DNA of 64,000 nt from Alistipes excrementigallinarum (GCA_019112825.1 DXIP01000023.1:253734-317733); one strand, 5' to 3'; shown: positions 10,970-20,650, numbered from the stretch's first letter. A program made the numbers and translations. The notes: a model not told the origin generated them from the letters alone.

Positions 10970-11105
10970 GCACGATGTTTCGCGTCGGGCAGCCGTGTTG
11001 CGGTGCTTCGTGCCGGGGCGTCCGTGCTGCGGCGTTTGGCGTCGGGCGGTCGTGTCGCGGTTGTCCGTGCCGGGTGGCGGTGTCATGATTGCCCGTGCCG
11101 GGCGG
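10970..11105. repeat. Degenerate ~29-bp tandem repeat in the folD / 11150 spacer
   Basis: Five imperfect units are recognisable: 10970-10991, 10992-11018, 11019-11048, 11049-11077 and 11078-11105. Each ends in a CGTGCCGGG / CGTCGGGC block. No gene was found in this 308-bp spacer, which otherwise holds only the purine terminator. Confidence 0.6.
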
Positions 11106-11149
11106 TAACGCTGCCCCAGACAACACCGGCACCGGCAACGCTGTGCCCG

Positions 11150-12250
11150 CTACCGCTTGGCGCCGGAGAGGCGGGTGCGGAGCGCGAAACTTTCATACTC
11201 GCTGCGCAGCGAGGCGATGAGTTCGCGGACGCTCTGGATTTTCTCGGCCCGCCAGGCGTTGGCCCCGCAGAAGGCGTAGCCGTTCTGCAGCCGCCCCTTG
11301 AAGGCGTTGTAGAGTGCCAGCATGATGCAGTAGGGGCTGTGCGTCACGTCGCAGGTCTTGATGCAGTCGAAGGGGCAGGCCCGCGGGCGCTTGAGCCCCT
11401 GCTTCACCCGCTCGAGGAAGGTGTTGTGGATGGCCCGGCCCGGCATGCCGACCGGGCTCTGGATGATTTCGATATCCTCCTTGCGGGCGTGGAGGTAGCT
11501 CTCCTTGAACTCCCGGGCGGCGTCGCACTCCTCGGTGGTCACGAAGCGCGTCCCCATCTGTACGCCGTCGGCCCCCAGCTCCATGATGCGGTAGATGTCC
11601 TCGCCCGTGTAGATGCCGCCGCCGGCGATGACCGGGATGTGGCGGCACTCGTGCGCCGCCTCGAAGGAGCGCACCTCGGCCACAATCTCGGGCACGAGCT
11701 GCTCGAGGGCGTAGTGTTCGTCGTCGAGCTGTTCGGGCTTGTAGCCCAGGTGGCCTCCCGCCTTGGGACCCTCGACCACAATCGCGTCGGGCAGGTAGCG
11801 GTACTCCGAGAACCACTTGCGGCAGAGCAGCCCGGCGGCGCGTGCCGACGAGACGATGGGGGCCAGCTTGGTCCGCGCCCCCTGGGTGAGGAACGAGGGG
11901 AGGTTGAGCGGCAGCCCCGCACCCGAGAAGATGATGTCGGCCTTCTCGGCAATGGCCGTGCGGACCATGTCGGCGAAGTTCGACATGGCCACCATGACGT
12001 TGACGCCGATGATGCCGCGCGTCCGCTCGCGCGCCTTGCGCAGCTCCTCCTTCAGCCCCCAGATGCTGGCCTTGCGGTAATCCTTCGAATAGTCGTTGTA
12101 GATGGCTCCCAGTCCGGCCGACGAGATGACGCCGATGCCTCCCTGCTCGGCAACGGCCGAGGCGAGGCCCGAGAGCGAAATGCCGACGCCCATGCCGCCC
12201 TGTACGATGGGCAGCGGAGCGAGCAGGTTTCCGATTTTCAGTGCTTTCAT
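11150..12250 (-). CDS. Nitronate monooxygenase / FabK-like FMN-dependent TIM-barrel protein
   Basis: This 366-residue protein belongs to the 2-nitropropane dioxygenase / enoyl-ACP reductase II group, which use FMN in a TIM barrel. It begins LKIGNLLAPLPIVQGGMGVG, the family N-terminus, and has VIAGGGIYTGEDIYRIMELGADGVQMGTRF for the FMN phosphate. A cysteine-rich C-terminal extension (CPFDCIKTCD..., CGANAWR) is present in the Bacteroidota/Firmicutes branch. I chose the ATG at 12250 rather than an in-frame extension to 12295, because homology starts there and a -7 element lies at 12293-12300. Whether it oxidises nitronates or reduces enoyl-ACP cannot be told from sequence. Confidence 0.85.
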   Translation of the reverse strand: MKALKIGNLLAPLPIVQGGMGVGISLSGLASAVAEQGGIGVISSAGLGAIYNDYSKDYRKASIWGLKEELRKARERTRGIIGVNVMVAMSNFADMVRTAIAEKADIIFSGAGLPLNLPSFLTQGARTKLAPIVSSARAAGLLCRKWFSEYRYLPDAIVVEGPKAGGHLGYKPEQLDDEHYALEQLVPEIVAEVRSFEAAHECRHIPVIAGGGIYTGEDIYRIMELGADGVQMGTRFVTTEECDAAREFKESYLHARKEDIEIIQSPVGMPGRAIHNTFLERVKQGLKRPRACPFDCIKTCDVTHSPYCIMLALYNAFKGRLQNGYAFCGANAWRAEKIQSVRELIASLRSEYESFALRTRLSGAKR

Positions 12251-12292
12251 GGTTGTTTGGCGCGGGACGCCTTTTGTTCCGTCCCGTTGAGG

Positions 12293-12300
12293 CAAAGGTA
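12293..12300 (-). promoter_or_regulatory. -7 element TACCTTTG for the 11150-12250 flavoprotein gene
   Basis: A minus-strand match to the Bacteroidota -7 consensus TAnnTTTG lies 42 nt before the start codon. A small inverted repeat (GGGACG/CGTCCC) falls within the predicted leader. No good -33 element was seen. Confidence 0.5.
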
Positions 12301-12470
12301 GGGATTTTTTGGCGCGGGTAGCCTCTGTTTCGCTGAAAAGTCCGAAAAATTTGCCAAAAAAGTCGCAGCCTGGAACGCGTCCGAGTACGGATGTTGTGCG
12401 GTTTGGCCTATTTTATGGTCTGTTATCCAGTAATTTGTGAACCTGCAGTCGGATTCTGGCGGGATTTTCG

Positions 12471-12478
12471 TATATTTG
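12471..12478 (+). promoter_or_regulatory. -7 element TATATTTG for the 12581 lipoprotein gene
   Basis: An exact TAnnTTTG match predicts a ~100-nt leader. The rest of the 330-bp divergent spacer (12251-12580) shows no gene. Confidence 0.5.
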
Positions 12479-12580
12479 AGTGGGTATCGTGAATCCGACG
12501 CGGCCGGAGAGGCCGGGTTCCGCCCCCTTGCCCCCGACGGTGCGGAGCTCACGACCGGAGTATTCATCTAAAAAACAACG

Positions 12581-13753
12581 ATGCTTATGAAACGAGTGAT
12601 GTGGAGGCCGCTGTTGTTGGCCTGTGCTCTGTTTGCTTTCAGCGCCTGTGACAAGGAGGATGGCGAACGGACGGAGAGTCGCGTCGAGGTTGCGCTTGAC
12701 GCCAACGCAATCGAGTTGACCGTGGGAGAGACTCATACGCTGACCGCCCGGGTGACGCCCGAGGCGGAGGCTGGTGCAAGTGTCGTGTGGGCATCGGCCA
12801 ATCCCGAAGTGGCAGTTGTCGATGCCGGCGTGGTGACGGCCGTGGGTGCAGGCGAGACGACCGTCACGGCCTCGGTAGGTGAATCTTCGGCCGCATGCCG
12901 GGTGACGGTGACCGAGTCCGAACCCGAGCCCGAGCCCGAGCCTTCGGAGCCGAAGGTGGGCGACTACTTCTACAGCGACGGCACGTGGAGTGACGGCGGA
13001 CTGGTCAGCATCGAGGCCGACGGTCTGAATCCCGTCTGGGCCGACGAGAAGCCGGCGCCCGTGGCCGGGAAGCAGGTCATCGGCATCGTCTTCCAGACCA
13101 ACCCCGAACGCATGGCCGCTTCGGACGTTGCGGCGGGCTATACCCACGGCTATGTGGTGGCCGTGCGCTTTGCCCACGGCGCCGACAAGATGACCACCTA
13201 CTGGTCGAAGGACTGGGAGTTCTCGTGCCTGGATGCCGCCAAGCTGGCCGAGACGTGGTATGCCAACGTGAACGGCTATGTCGAGACGATGACCGTGCGC
13301 GACAACTACGGCGAAACGCTCGACGAGATGATGCCCGCCTTCGGGTGCGTGCTCAACGACTTCTCGCTGCCGGCGCCCGAACATACGAGCGGATGGTTCC
13401 TCCCCTCGACGGGGCAGTTGTGGGACATGGCCGCCAACCTGTGCGGCGATGAGGTGGCCCGCTACATGAAGGAGTGGCAGACGCTCTCGTACGACGCCAC
13501 GTGGTACTGCTCGGAGACGGTCTCCTACGACGCGATGGCCCGCTTCAACGAGACGCTCTCGAAGATTCCCGAGGCGGAGCGCGACCTGCTGGTCGACGAC
13601 GACGAGACCCATCCCTTCTGCTCGCTCTGGGCTTCGACCCCCTACGACAGCGAGTCGGCATGCATCCTCGAAATCGGCTCCGAGGGGCTCATCGAGTGCA
13701 TGACCAACTGGTACGACGCCGACTGCTTCGCGCGTCCCATTCTGGCATTCTGA
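12581..13753 (+). CDS. Lipoprotein with bacterial Ig-like (BIG2) domain
   Basis: A 390-residue predicted surface or periplasmic lipoprotein. The signal peptide ends in a lipobox (AFSAC-DK, Cys about residue 24); a second ATG six bases downstream is an equally good start. Residues ~33-107 form a BIG2 domain (VTPEAEAGASVVWASANPEVAVV... GETTVTASVG). A Glu-Pro repeat linker (EPEPEPEPSEP) leads to a ~270-residue C-terminal region starting VGDYFYSDGTWSDGGL, a pattern shared with many Bacteroidota surface proteins and resembling DUF1566-type modules. Ligand and function are unknown. It stands alone and converges on tsaD. Confidence 0.75.
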   Translation: MLMKRVMWRPLLLACALFAFSACDKEDGERTESRVEVALDANAIELTVGETHTLTARVTPEAEAGASVVWASANPEVAVVDAGVVTAVGAGETTVTASVGESSAACRVTVTESEPEPEPEPSEPKVGDYFYSDGTWSDGGLVSIEADGLNPVWADEKPAPVAGKQVIGIVFQTNPERMAASDVAAGYTHGYVVAVRFAHGADKMTTYWSKDWEFSCLDAAKLAETWYANVNGYVETMTVRDNYGETLDEMMPAFGCVLNDFSLPAPEHTSGWFLPSTGQLWDMAANLCGDEVARYMKEWQTLSYDATWYCSETVSYDAMARFNETLSKIPEAERDLLVDDDETHPFCSLWASTPYDSESACILEIGSEGLIECMTNWYDADCFARPILAF

Positions 13754-13790
13754 CCTTAGGCGGGCGGCCCGGTGCCGCCCCCTTGACGAG

Positions 13791-13826
13791 CGAAGGCCGC
13801 AACCCCCGTAAGGGTTGCGGCCTTCG
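13791..13826. terminator. Bidirectional hairpin between convergent genes
   Basis: A perfect 15-bp inverted repeat (13791-13805 with 13812-13826, loop CCGTAA) lies between the lipoprotein gene and tsaD. Flanking T-runs are short, so termination strength is uncertain. Confidence 0.7.
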
Positions 13827-13860
13827 TCCTTGGAATCCGTTGCGTAGAGCGGCTGCCGGC

Positions 13861-14886
13861 TCAGAGCAGCTCCTCGAGCCGGGCCACGGGCGAAACCTCG
13901 AGCGAGGAGAAGAGCCCCGCGCGGTAGCGGTAGAGTCCCGCCATGGCAATCATCGCCGCGTTGTCGGTCGTGAACTTGAACTCGGGCAGGAAGGTGCGCC
14001 AGCCCCGTTTGCGCCCCTCTTCGACAATCCCGTTGCGCAGCCCCGAATTGGCCGAGACGCCGCCGGCGATGGCGATGTCGCGGATGTCGTACTCCCGGGC
14101 GGCCTTGACGAGCTTGTCGAGCAGGATGCTCACGACGGTGCTCTGCAGCGAGGCACAGAGGTCGGCCTTGTGCTTCTCGATGAAGTCGGGGTCCTGGGCC
14201 ACGGCGTCGCGCAGCGTGTAGAGGAACGAGGTCTTCAGCCCCGAGAAGGAGTAGTCGAAGCCGTCGACGTGGGGCCGTGCGAAGCGGAAGGCCTTGGGGT
14301 CGCCCTCCTTGGCCAGGCGGTCGATGACCGGACCGCCCGGATAGGGGAGTCCCATCACTTTGGCACACTTATCGAAGGCTTCACCCGCGGCGTCGTCAAT
14401 CGTCGTGCCGACAATCTCCATCTCGAGCGGGGAGTTCACCCGGACAATCTGCGTGTGTCCGCCGCTGACGAGCAGGCAGAGGAACGGGAAGTCGGGGTGG
14501 GGCAGCTTGCGGTCCGGCAGGTCGAGGAAGTGCGAAAGGATGTGGCCCTGGAGGTGGTTGACCTCCACCATCGGGATGTTGTGGGCGATGGAGAGCCCCT
14601 TGGTGAACGAAACGCCCACGAGCAGCGAACCCAGCAGGCCGGGGCCGCGCGTGAAGGCGATGGCATCGAGCTTGTCGGCCGTGATGCCGGCCTCCTTGAG
14701 CGCCGTATCCACCACCGGAACGATGTTCTGCTGGTGGGCGCGCGAGGCCAGCTCGGGAATCACGCCTCCGTACTTGATGTGAACGGCTTGTGACGCAATG
14801 ACATTCGACAGCAGCACGTTGCCGCGGATGACTGCCGCCGAGGTGTCGTCGCACGAGGATTCGATGCCTAAGATTGTAATATCCAT
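13861..14886 (-). CDS. tsaD: tRNA N6-threonylcarbamoyladenosine (t6A37) synthesis transferase subunit
   Basis: TsaD transfers threonylcarbamoyl from the AMP adduct to A37 of ANN-decoding tRNAs. The 341-residue protein begins ITILGIESSCDDTSAAV and has the metal-binding H-x3-H in VNHLQGH, the FPFLCLLVSGGHTQI segment, and IAGGVSANSGLR near the C-terminus, all ASKHA-fold signatures. It is divergent from tamB; the two promoters are almost superimposed. Confidence 0.97.
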   Translation of the reverse strand: MDITILGIESSCDDTSAAVIRGNVLLSNVIASQAVHIKYGGVIPELASRAHQQNIVPVVDTALKEAGITADKLDAIAFTRGPGLLGSLLVGVSFTKGLSIAHNIPMVEVNHLQGHILSHFLDLPDRKLPHPDFPFLCLLVSGGHTQIVRVNSPLEMEIVGTTIDDAAGEAFDKCAKVMGLPYPGGPVIDRLAKEGDPKAFRFARPHVDGFDYSFSGLKTSFLYTLRDAVAQDPDFIEKHKADLCASLQSTVVSILLDKLVKAAREYDIRDIAIAGGVSANSGLRNGIVEEGRKRGWRTFLPEFKFTTDNAAMIAMAGLYRYRAGLFSSLEVSPVARLEELL

Positions 14887-14909
14887 TGGTTGATTTCGTT
14901 ATTTTATTG

Positions 14910-14917
14910 CAAAAATA
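14910..14917 (-). promoter_or_regulatory. -7 element TATTTTTG for tsaD
   Basis: A TAnnTTTG match on the minus strand, 23 nt before the tsaD ATG and only 2 bp from the opposing tamB -7 element. Confidence 0.6.
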
Positions 14918-14919
14918 GT

Positions 14920-14927
14920 TAAATTTG
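14920..14927 (+). promoter_or_regulatory. -7 element TAAATTTG for tamB
   Basis: A TAnnTTTG match on the plus strand, 18 nt before the tamB ATG. It overlaps the tsaD promoter region back to back. Confidence 0.6.
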
Positions 14928-14945
14928 CGGATTAAACGACTTTCA

Positions 14946-17900
14946 ATGCGCAAAGGTATGAAAATATTGGGAAAGGTGCTCTCGGCAGCAGTTCTGCTGC
15001 TGCTCTTTCTGCCTTTGCTGCTCTCGCTGCTGCTCGACATCCCGGCCGTGCAGAACTTCGTGGTCCGGAAGGCCGTGACGCTCGTCAGCGAGAAGCTCGG
15101 AACGAAGGTCGCCATCGACCGCGTGGACATCGGGCTCTTCAGCCGGGTGCGCGTGCAGGGCTTCTACGTCGAGGATTTCCAGCACGATACGCTGCTCTAT
15201 GCGGGGCGCGCCGAGGCCTTCGTCACGGGCTTCGGCCTCTTCAGCGAGGGCATCGTGCTGAGCCGCGCCCGCATCGAGGGGGCGAAGCTCTGCCTGCACG
15301 AGACGCCCGACGGCGAGATGAACATCAAGCAGGTGGTCGAACGGCTGAGCAATCCCGACCGCAAGAAGAAGGGCGAGTTCAAACTGACGATTCACGACGC
15401 GGCCATCGAGGGGATGGAGTTCTGCCTCGAACGGCTCGAGCACCGCAACCCCGAATACGGCATCGACTTCTCGCACCTGCACATCTACGACCTTGCGACC
15501 GTGGCCCGCGACCTGACCATCGACGGCTCGGTCATCCATACCGATTTCGAGAGCCTCTCGGCCACCGAGCGGAGCGGCTTCCGCATCGAAAACCTTACGG
15601 GTTCGTTCTACCTGACCACCGGCTGCATCGGCTTCGAGCAGACGACCATCCGAACGCCCCGCTCGCAGCTTGAGATTCCCCGCATCGCGCTGGTGGGCAA
15701 CTCGTGGAACGACTACAAGTGGTTCGTCGATTCGGTGCAAATCGACGCCGCCTTCCGCCGCTCGAAGCTCTCGAGCGATGATTTGGCCTACTTCGCCCCC
15801 AAGCTGCGGGAGTGGAAGACGCTCTTTTCGGACGTCGAGCTCGACGCCTCGGGTACGGTTGCCGATTTCCAGACCCGCATCCGCAGCCTCGACGTCGGGG
15901 GTACGACCCTGATGGGCAGCGCCACGGTCAAGGGGCTTCCCGACATCGCCTCGACGCATTTCGACGTCAACGTGCAGCGCCTGGCCACCTCGGCCCGCTC
16001 GCTCAGGACGCTGGCCGCCTCCTTCGCGCGGACGGAGCTCCCGCCGCAGACGGTCGCCATGCTCGGCCGCGCGGGTCGCATCGACCTGGCGGGGAGCTTC
16101 CGCGGAACCCTCTCGCTGTTCGACCTCCGCACGCAGCTCCGCACGCCGCTGGGGCGTCTCTCGGGCCGCCTGGCGATGAAGCCCCTGCGTGTGGGCCGCC
16201 GTCAGGTGAGGGGCAGCGTGCGCGTTCGCTCGTTCAGCCTCGGCAAGCTGCTGGGCAAGGAGCAGCTGCTGGGCAGCACGACCCTCACGGCCCGTGTCGA
16301 CGGCGCCATCGGCCGCGGCTTTGCCGACGCCGAGGTGCTCGGCAACATCGCCCAGCTCGAATTCAAGGGCTACACCTACAACGACGTGCGCCTCGACGGC
16401 CGGCTGCGCAACAAGGAGTTCGACGGCCGCATCTTCGCGCGCGACCCCAACCTCAACTTCGACTTCCTCGGATTGGTCGACCTGAACGACGGAACGCCCC
16501 GCTACGACTTCGTGATGGAGCTCCATCGGGCCGACCTTGCAGCGCTGCACCTCAACCGGCGCGACTCCATCTCGCAACTCTCGGCGCGCGTGGTGGCCCG
16601 CGCGGGCGGCCGCTCGCTCGACGACCTGAACGGCCGCATCCAGGTGCTCGACGCCACCTACCGCTACAACGACAAGTCGCTCACGGCCAAGAACGTCTCG
16701 GTGACGGGCGAGAACTCGCCCACGAGCAAGTTCGTCGAACTGCGCTCGGACTTCGCCGACGCCACCTTCCGCAGCAAGACCAGCTACCGCGAGGTCTTCG
16801 CCTACCTGCGCGAGAGTGCGGCCCGCTACCTGCCGATGCTCCACGACGCCCGGGTGCGCGAAGGCGCCGCCGAGCGGAAAATCGCCCTGGCCAACGACTA
16901 TTCGCTGCTGTCGGTCAGCATCCGCAACATCAATCCGGTGATGGACGCCATCTCCGAGGGGCTGCAGGTGGCCGACGGCTCGAAGCTCCAGCTGCTCTTC
17001 AACCCGGCGAGCGACCAGCTCTCCTTCCGGGCCACTTCGGACTACATCGAGCGGCGCCGCATGCTGGCCACGCGGCTCAACGTCAACGCCTCGAACCGCG
17101 GTGACTCGCTCACGCTCTACGCCTCGGCCGAGGACCTCTACCTCGGCATGCTCCATCTGCCCAACCTCTCGGTGACGGGCGGCGCGCGGCAGGGCGACGT
17201 CCAGCTCTCGACGGGATTCTCCGACACGACGCGCCGCTTCTCGGGCCAGCTGAGCGTCCGCGCCTCGATTGCCGACGAGCACGGCCCCTCGGGACGGGTC
17301 GTCGGTCTGAGGATTCTCCCCTCGCGCATCGTCCGCGGCGACAAGATGTGGCGCATCCTGGCCCGCAACATCCAGTTCGACACCACGCGCGTGGTCATCG
17401 ACCGCTTCTACGTGCGCAACGACGAGCAGGTGCTGGCGCTCAACGGCATCGCCTCGCGCAGCCGCGACGACTCGCTCACGCTCCGTCTGCGCAACTTCGA
17501 CCTGGCCCCCCTGACGCAGTTCGCCGACCGCATGGGCTACGTCGTCGAGGGGCGCACGGACGGCTTCGCGGTGATGAAGTCGGTGCTGCGCGACGGTCAG
17601 TTCACGGCCGACATCCAGCTCGACAGCCTCGAGGTGAACGACATCCCGGCCCCTCCCATGCGGCTGACCTCGCAGTGGGACTTCCAGCGCAACCGCGCGG
17701 GGCTGACGGTGGCCAACCGCATCAAGGGCGACACGCTCGTGAGGGGCTTCTACGCCCCCTCGCAGCGGCGCTACTACGCCCGCATGCGCATCGACAGCCT
17801 CGACATGGGGCTGCTCGACCCCGTGCTCACGGGGGTCATCTCCCGCACGCGCGGTCTGGCCAATCTGGACCTCGTCCTGACGGGGCGCGGCCGCGACGGC

Positions 17901-19547
17901 GAACTCTCGGGGGCGATTCACGCCTCGGGGCTCTCGACCACGGTCGACTTCACGCAGGTGACCTACACGGTGCCCGACGTGACGCTCGAGGTGAAGAACA
18001 GCCTCTTCAGCGCCAAAAACGCCACGGTGCTCGACAGCGAGGGCAACCGCGGCTCGCTCGACTTCAGCCTCGATTTGGGCCACGTGACCAACATCGCCTA
18101 CGACCTGCGCGTCACGCCCGAGCAGATGCTCGTGCTCAACACCTCGAGCCGCGACAACGACCTCTTCTACGGCAAGGTCTACGCCTCGGGCCGCGCCCGG
18201 ATTCGGGGCGACAAGCTGGGCGTCAACATGGACGTGACGGCGACGACGGCCGGCAACTCCTCCTTCTTCATGCCCCTTTCGGGCAAGTCGAACATCTCGG
18301 CGGCCAACTTCGTCACCTTCGTCGAGCCCGCCGCCACCGATACACTCACGACCGTCGAGCTCAAGAAGCTGAGCTTCGAGCGCAAGCAGCGCAAGAAGAG
18401 CGCCACGCCGGGACAGATGAACATCTCGCTGGCACTCGACGTGCGCCCCAACACCGAGGTCGAGCTGACCGTGTCGGGCAATGCCGTGCGGGCCCGCGGC
18501 GAGGGTACGCTCAACCTGCAGATTAACCCCCGCTCGGGCATCTTCGAGATGTACGGCGACTATACGATTCTGGAGGGAAGCTACCTCTTCTCGCTCGAGA
18601 ACCTCATCAACAAGAAGTTCGTCATCGAGAACGGCTCGACGATTCAGTGGACCGGAGCGCCGACCGACGCGATGCTCGACATCGATGCCGTCTACAAGGT
18701 CAAGGCCTCGCTCCAGCCGCTGCTGCAGGGTACGGCCGACGTGGCCGGCGACCGCTCCGTGCCGGTCGAGTGCGTCATCCATCTGGGTGACCGGCTGACC
18801 AACCCGGCCATCGGCTTCGACGTGCGCGTGCCGGGTGTCGACCCCGAGATGCAGAGCATCATCGCCAATGCGCTCAGCACCCCCGAGTCGGTTGACATGC
18901 AGTTCCTCTACCTGCTGCTCTTCAACAGCTTCATGGCCGAAAATTCGGCCGCCGGGAGCAACATGGGCGCCTCGGTGTCGGCCGCCACGGGGCTCGAATT
19001 CCTGACCAACCAGCTCAGCAACTGGCTCTCGGCCGACGACTACAACCTGGTCATCCGCTACCGGCCCAAGTCGGAGCTGACGAGCGACGAGGTCGATTTC
19101 GGCCTCTCGAAGAGCCTCATCAACAACCGTCTGTTCGTCGAGCTGGAGGGCAACTACATCATCGACAACAAGCAGGCGGTCAACAACAACGCCATGTCCA
19201 ACTTCATGGGCGAGGCCTATGTGACCTACCTCATCGACCGCTCGGGTGCTCTGCGCCTGAAGCTCTTCACGCAGACCATCGACCGCTTCGACGAGAACCA
19301 GGGTCTGCAGGAGTACGGCCTGGGCGTCTACTTCAAGGAGGATTTCAACAACTTCCGCGACTTCCGCCAGCGGGTCAAGGAGCGCTTCATCAACCGCAAG
19401 CGCCGGGCCCGCCGCGAGGAGCGCCGCGCCGAACGGGAGTGCCGGCGTCAGGCCGGGCAGGAGCAGCCGGAGGCGGCCGCCGCCGGTGCGGAGCCGCTTG
19501 CAACGGCGGACGACGAGTACAATACGGAGAACTCAAACAACAAATAA
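14946..19547 (+). CDS. tamB: TamB/AsmA-like intermembrane lipid-transport/assembly protein (DUF490)
   Basis: A very large protein (1533 residues from ATG 14946; a TTG at 14925 falls inside the -7 element and is rejected). A basic start and one hydrophobic helix (about residues 10-32, rich in Leu) anchor it in the inner membrane. The next ~1100 residues are the repetitive beta-strand-rich groove typical of AsmA-like bridges. The last ~400 contain the DUF490/TamB C-terminal domain (SGIFEMYGDYTILEGSYLFSLENL...), ending in a basic, then Glu/Ala-rich tail. TamB-family proteins move phospholipid or help outer-membrane protein assembly across the periplasm. exbB follows 17 nt downstream, suggesting co-transcription with an energy-coupling complex. 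Confidence 0.9.
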   Translation: MRKGMKILGKVLSAAVLLLLFLPLLLSLLLDIPAVQNFVVRKAVTLVSEKLGTKVAIDRVDIGLFSRVRVQGFYVEDFQHDTLLYAGRAEAFVTGFGLFSEGIVLSRARIEGAKLCLHETPDGEMNIKQVVERLSNPDRKKKGEFKLTIHDAAIEGMEFCLERLEHRNPEYGIDFSHLHIYDLATVARDLTIDGSVIHTDFESLSATERSGFRIENLTGSFYLTTGCIGFEQTTIRTPRSQLEIPRIALVGNSWNDYKWFVDSVQIDAAFRRSKLSSDDLAYFAPKLREWKTLFSDVELDASGTVADFQTRIRSLDVGGTTLMGSATVKGLPDIASTHFDVNVQRLATSARSLRTLAASFARTELPPQTVAMLGRAGRIDLAGSFRGTLSLFDLRTQLRTPLGRLSGRLAMKPLRVGRRQVRGSVRVRSFSLGKLLGKEQLLGSTTLTARVDGAIGRGFADAEVLGNIAQLEFKGYTYNDVRLDGRLRNKEFDGRIFARDPNLNFDFLGLVDLNDGTPRYDFVMELHRADLAALHLNRRDSISQLSARVVARAGGRSLDDLNGRIQVLDATYRYNDKSLTAKNVSVTGENSPTSKFVELRSDFADATFRSKTSYREVFAYLRESAARYLPMLHDARVREGAAERKIALANDYSLLSVSIRNINPVMDAISEGLQVADGSKLQLLFNPASDQLSFRATSDYIERRRMLATRLNVNASNRGDSLTLYASAEDLYLGMLHLPNLSVTGGARQGDVQLSTGFSDTTRRFSGQLSVRASIADEHGPSGRVVGLRILPSRIVRGDKMWRILARNIQFDTTRVVIDRFYVRNDEQVLALNGIASRSRDDSLTLRLRNFDLAPLTQFADRMGYVVEGRTDGFAVMKSVLRDGQFTADIQLDSLEVNDIPAPPMRLTSQWDFQRNRAGLTVANRIKGDTLVRGFYAPSQRRYYARMRIDSLDMGLLDPVLTGVISRTRGLANLDLVLTGRGRDGELSGAIHASGLSTTVDFTQVTYTVPDVTLEVKNSLFSAKNATVLDSEGNRGSLDFSLDLGHVTNIAYDLRVTPEQMLVLNTSSRDNDLFYGKVYASGRARIRGDKLGVNMDVTATTAGNSSFFMPLSGKSNISAANFVTFVEPAATDTLTTVELKKLSFERKQRKKSATPGQMNISLALDVRPNTEVELTVSGNAVRARGEGTLNLQINPRSGIFEMYGDYTILEGSYLFSLENLINKKFVIENGSTIQWTGAPTDAMLDIDAVYKVKASLQPLLQGTADVAGDRSVPVECVIHLGDRLTNPAIGFDVRVPGVDPEMQSIIANALSTPESVDMQFLYLLLFNSFMAENSAAGSNMGASVSAATGLEFLTNQLSNWLSADDYNLVIRYRPKSELTSDEVDFGLSKSLINNRLFVELEGNYIIDNKQAVNNNAMSNFMGEAYVTYLIDRSGALRLKLFTQTIDRFDENQGLQEYGLGVYFKEDFNNFRDFRQRVKERFINRKRRARREERRAERECRRQAGQEQPEAAAAGAEPLATADDEYNTENSNNK

Positions 19548-19564
19548 AAACAAAAAACGACGTT

Positions 19565-20239
19565 ATGATGACTTTTTTACAGGCTGCCGAAGCGGTGGCT
19601 GCGAGCGAAGAGACCCGCATGGGATTGTGGACCCTGTTCACCAAGGGCGGCTGGCTGATGTGGCCTCTGCTGGCACTGGGCGGCGTGACGATTTTCATCT
19701 TCGTGGAGCGTTTCCTCGCCATCCGCAAGGCCTCGGTGCTCGACATGAACTTCATGAACCGGATTCGCGACTATATCTCGGACGGCAAGATTGCCGTGGC
19801 GGTCAACCTCTGCAAGAAGACCGATACCCCCATTGCCCGCATGATTGAGAAGGGCATCGAGCGCATCGGACGGCCGATGGGCGACGTGCAGACGGCCATC
19901 GAGAATGTGGCCAACCTCGAGGTCTCGAAGCTCGAGAACGGCCTTCCCTTCCTGGCGACCATCGCCGGCGGCGCCCCGATGATTGGCTTCCTCGGCACGG
20001 TGCTCGGCATGGTGCAGACCTTCATGGACATGTCGGCCGCGGGTGGCACGGTGGACCTCGGCCTGCTCTCGAGCGGCATGTATGTGGCGATGGTCACCAC
20101 GGTGATGGGCCTCATCGTCGGCATCCCGGCCTACTTCGGCTACAACTACCTGGTGGCGCGCATCGAGAAGCTGGTCTTCCAGATGGAGGCCAACTCGATT
20201 GCCTTCATGGACATCCTTAACCAACCCGTTCAAAAATAG
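19565..20239 (+). CDS. exbB: MotA/TolQ/ExbB-type proton channel protein
   Basis: A 224-residue inner-membrane subunit that, with ExbD, harvests the proton motive force. Three hydrophobic segments fit the family: about residues 26-48 (WLMWPLLALGGVTIFIFVERF), 119-142 and 164-192 (ASGMYVAMVTT-like segment followed by GLIVGIPAYFGYN). The conserved loop LPFLATIAGGAPMIGFLGTVLGM is the ExbB/TolQ signature. The ATG at 19565 was chosen because longer in-frame starts run back into tamB. It lies 17 nt behind tamB and 6 nt before exbD. Confidence 0.93.
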   Translation: MMTFLQAAEAVAASEETRMGLWTLFTKGGWLMWPLLALGGVTIFIFVERFLAIRKASVLDMNFMNRIRDYISDGKIAVAVNLCKKTDTPIARMIEKGIERIGRPMGDVQTAIENVANLEVSKLENGLPFLATIAGGAPMIGFLGTVLGMVQTFMDMSAAGGTVDLGLLSSGMYVAMVTTVMGLIVGIPAYFGYNYLVARIEKLVFQMEANSIAFMDILNQPVQK

Positions 20240-20245
20240 TGCGCC

Positions 20246-20650
20246 ATGGCAATCAAACACGGTTCCAAGGTTGACAAGAGCTTCTCGGCATCGTCGATGA
20301 CCGACCTGATGTTCCTGTTGCTGCTCTTCCTGCTGATAGCCACGACGCTCATCAACCCCAACGCCCTCAAGTTGATGCTCCCCAAGAGCTCGAACCAGCT
20401 GAAGGACAAGGCGATGACCACCGTGTCGATTCAGGACACGGGCCACGGCTACCGCTACTACGTCGAGCTGCAGGACGTGGGCTCCATCGAAGGGGTCGAG
20501 CGGGCGCTCTCCACGCGCCTCGAAGGTCAGGAGGAGCCCACCGTATCGCTCCACTGCGACAAGACGGTGGCCGTCGACGAGGTGGTGAAGGTGATGAACA
20601 TCGCCAAGGACAACAAGTACAAGCTCATCCTGGCCACGACACCGCGCTAG
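20246..20650 (+). CDS. exbD: ExbD/TolR-type biopolymer transport protein
   Basis: A 134-residue partner of ExbB with a single N-terminal transmembrane helix and a periplasmic domain. The proton-carrying Asp is Asp20 in SSMTDLMFLLLLFLL, the key residue of the family. The periplasmic part (VSLHCDKTVAVDEVVKVMNIAKDN) has the usual ExbD fold pattern. Sequence alone does not separate Ton from Tol systems, but the tonB-like gene that follows favours Ton. Confidence 0.93.
   Translation: MAIKHGSKVDKSFSASSMTDLMFLLLLFLLIATTLINPNALKLMLPKSSNQLKDKAMTTVSIQDTGHGYRYYVELQDVGSIEGVERALSTRLEGQEEPTVSLHCDKTVAVDEVVKVMNIAKDNKYKLILATTPR

Noticed and set aside
14943..18782. 1279-codon minus-strand open frame inside tamB
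   Set aside because: Antisense of tamB, no start signal, no motif.
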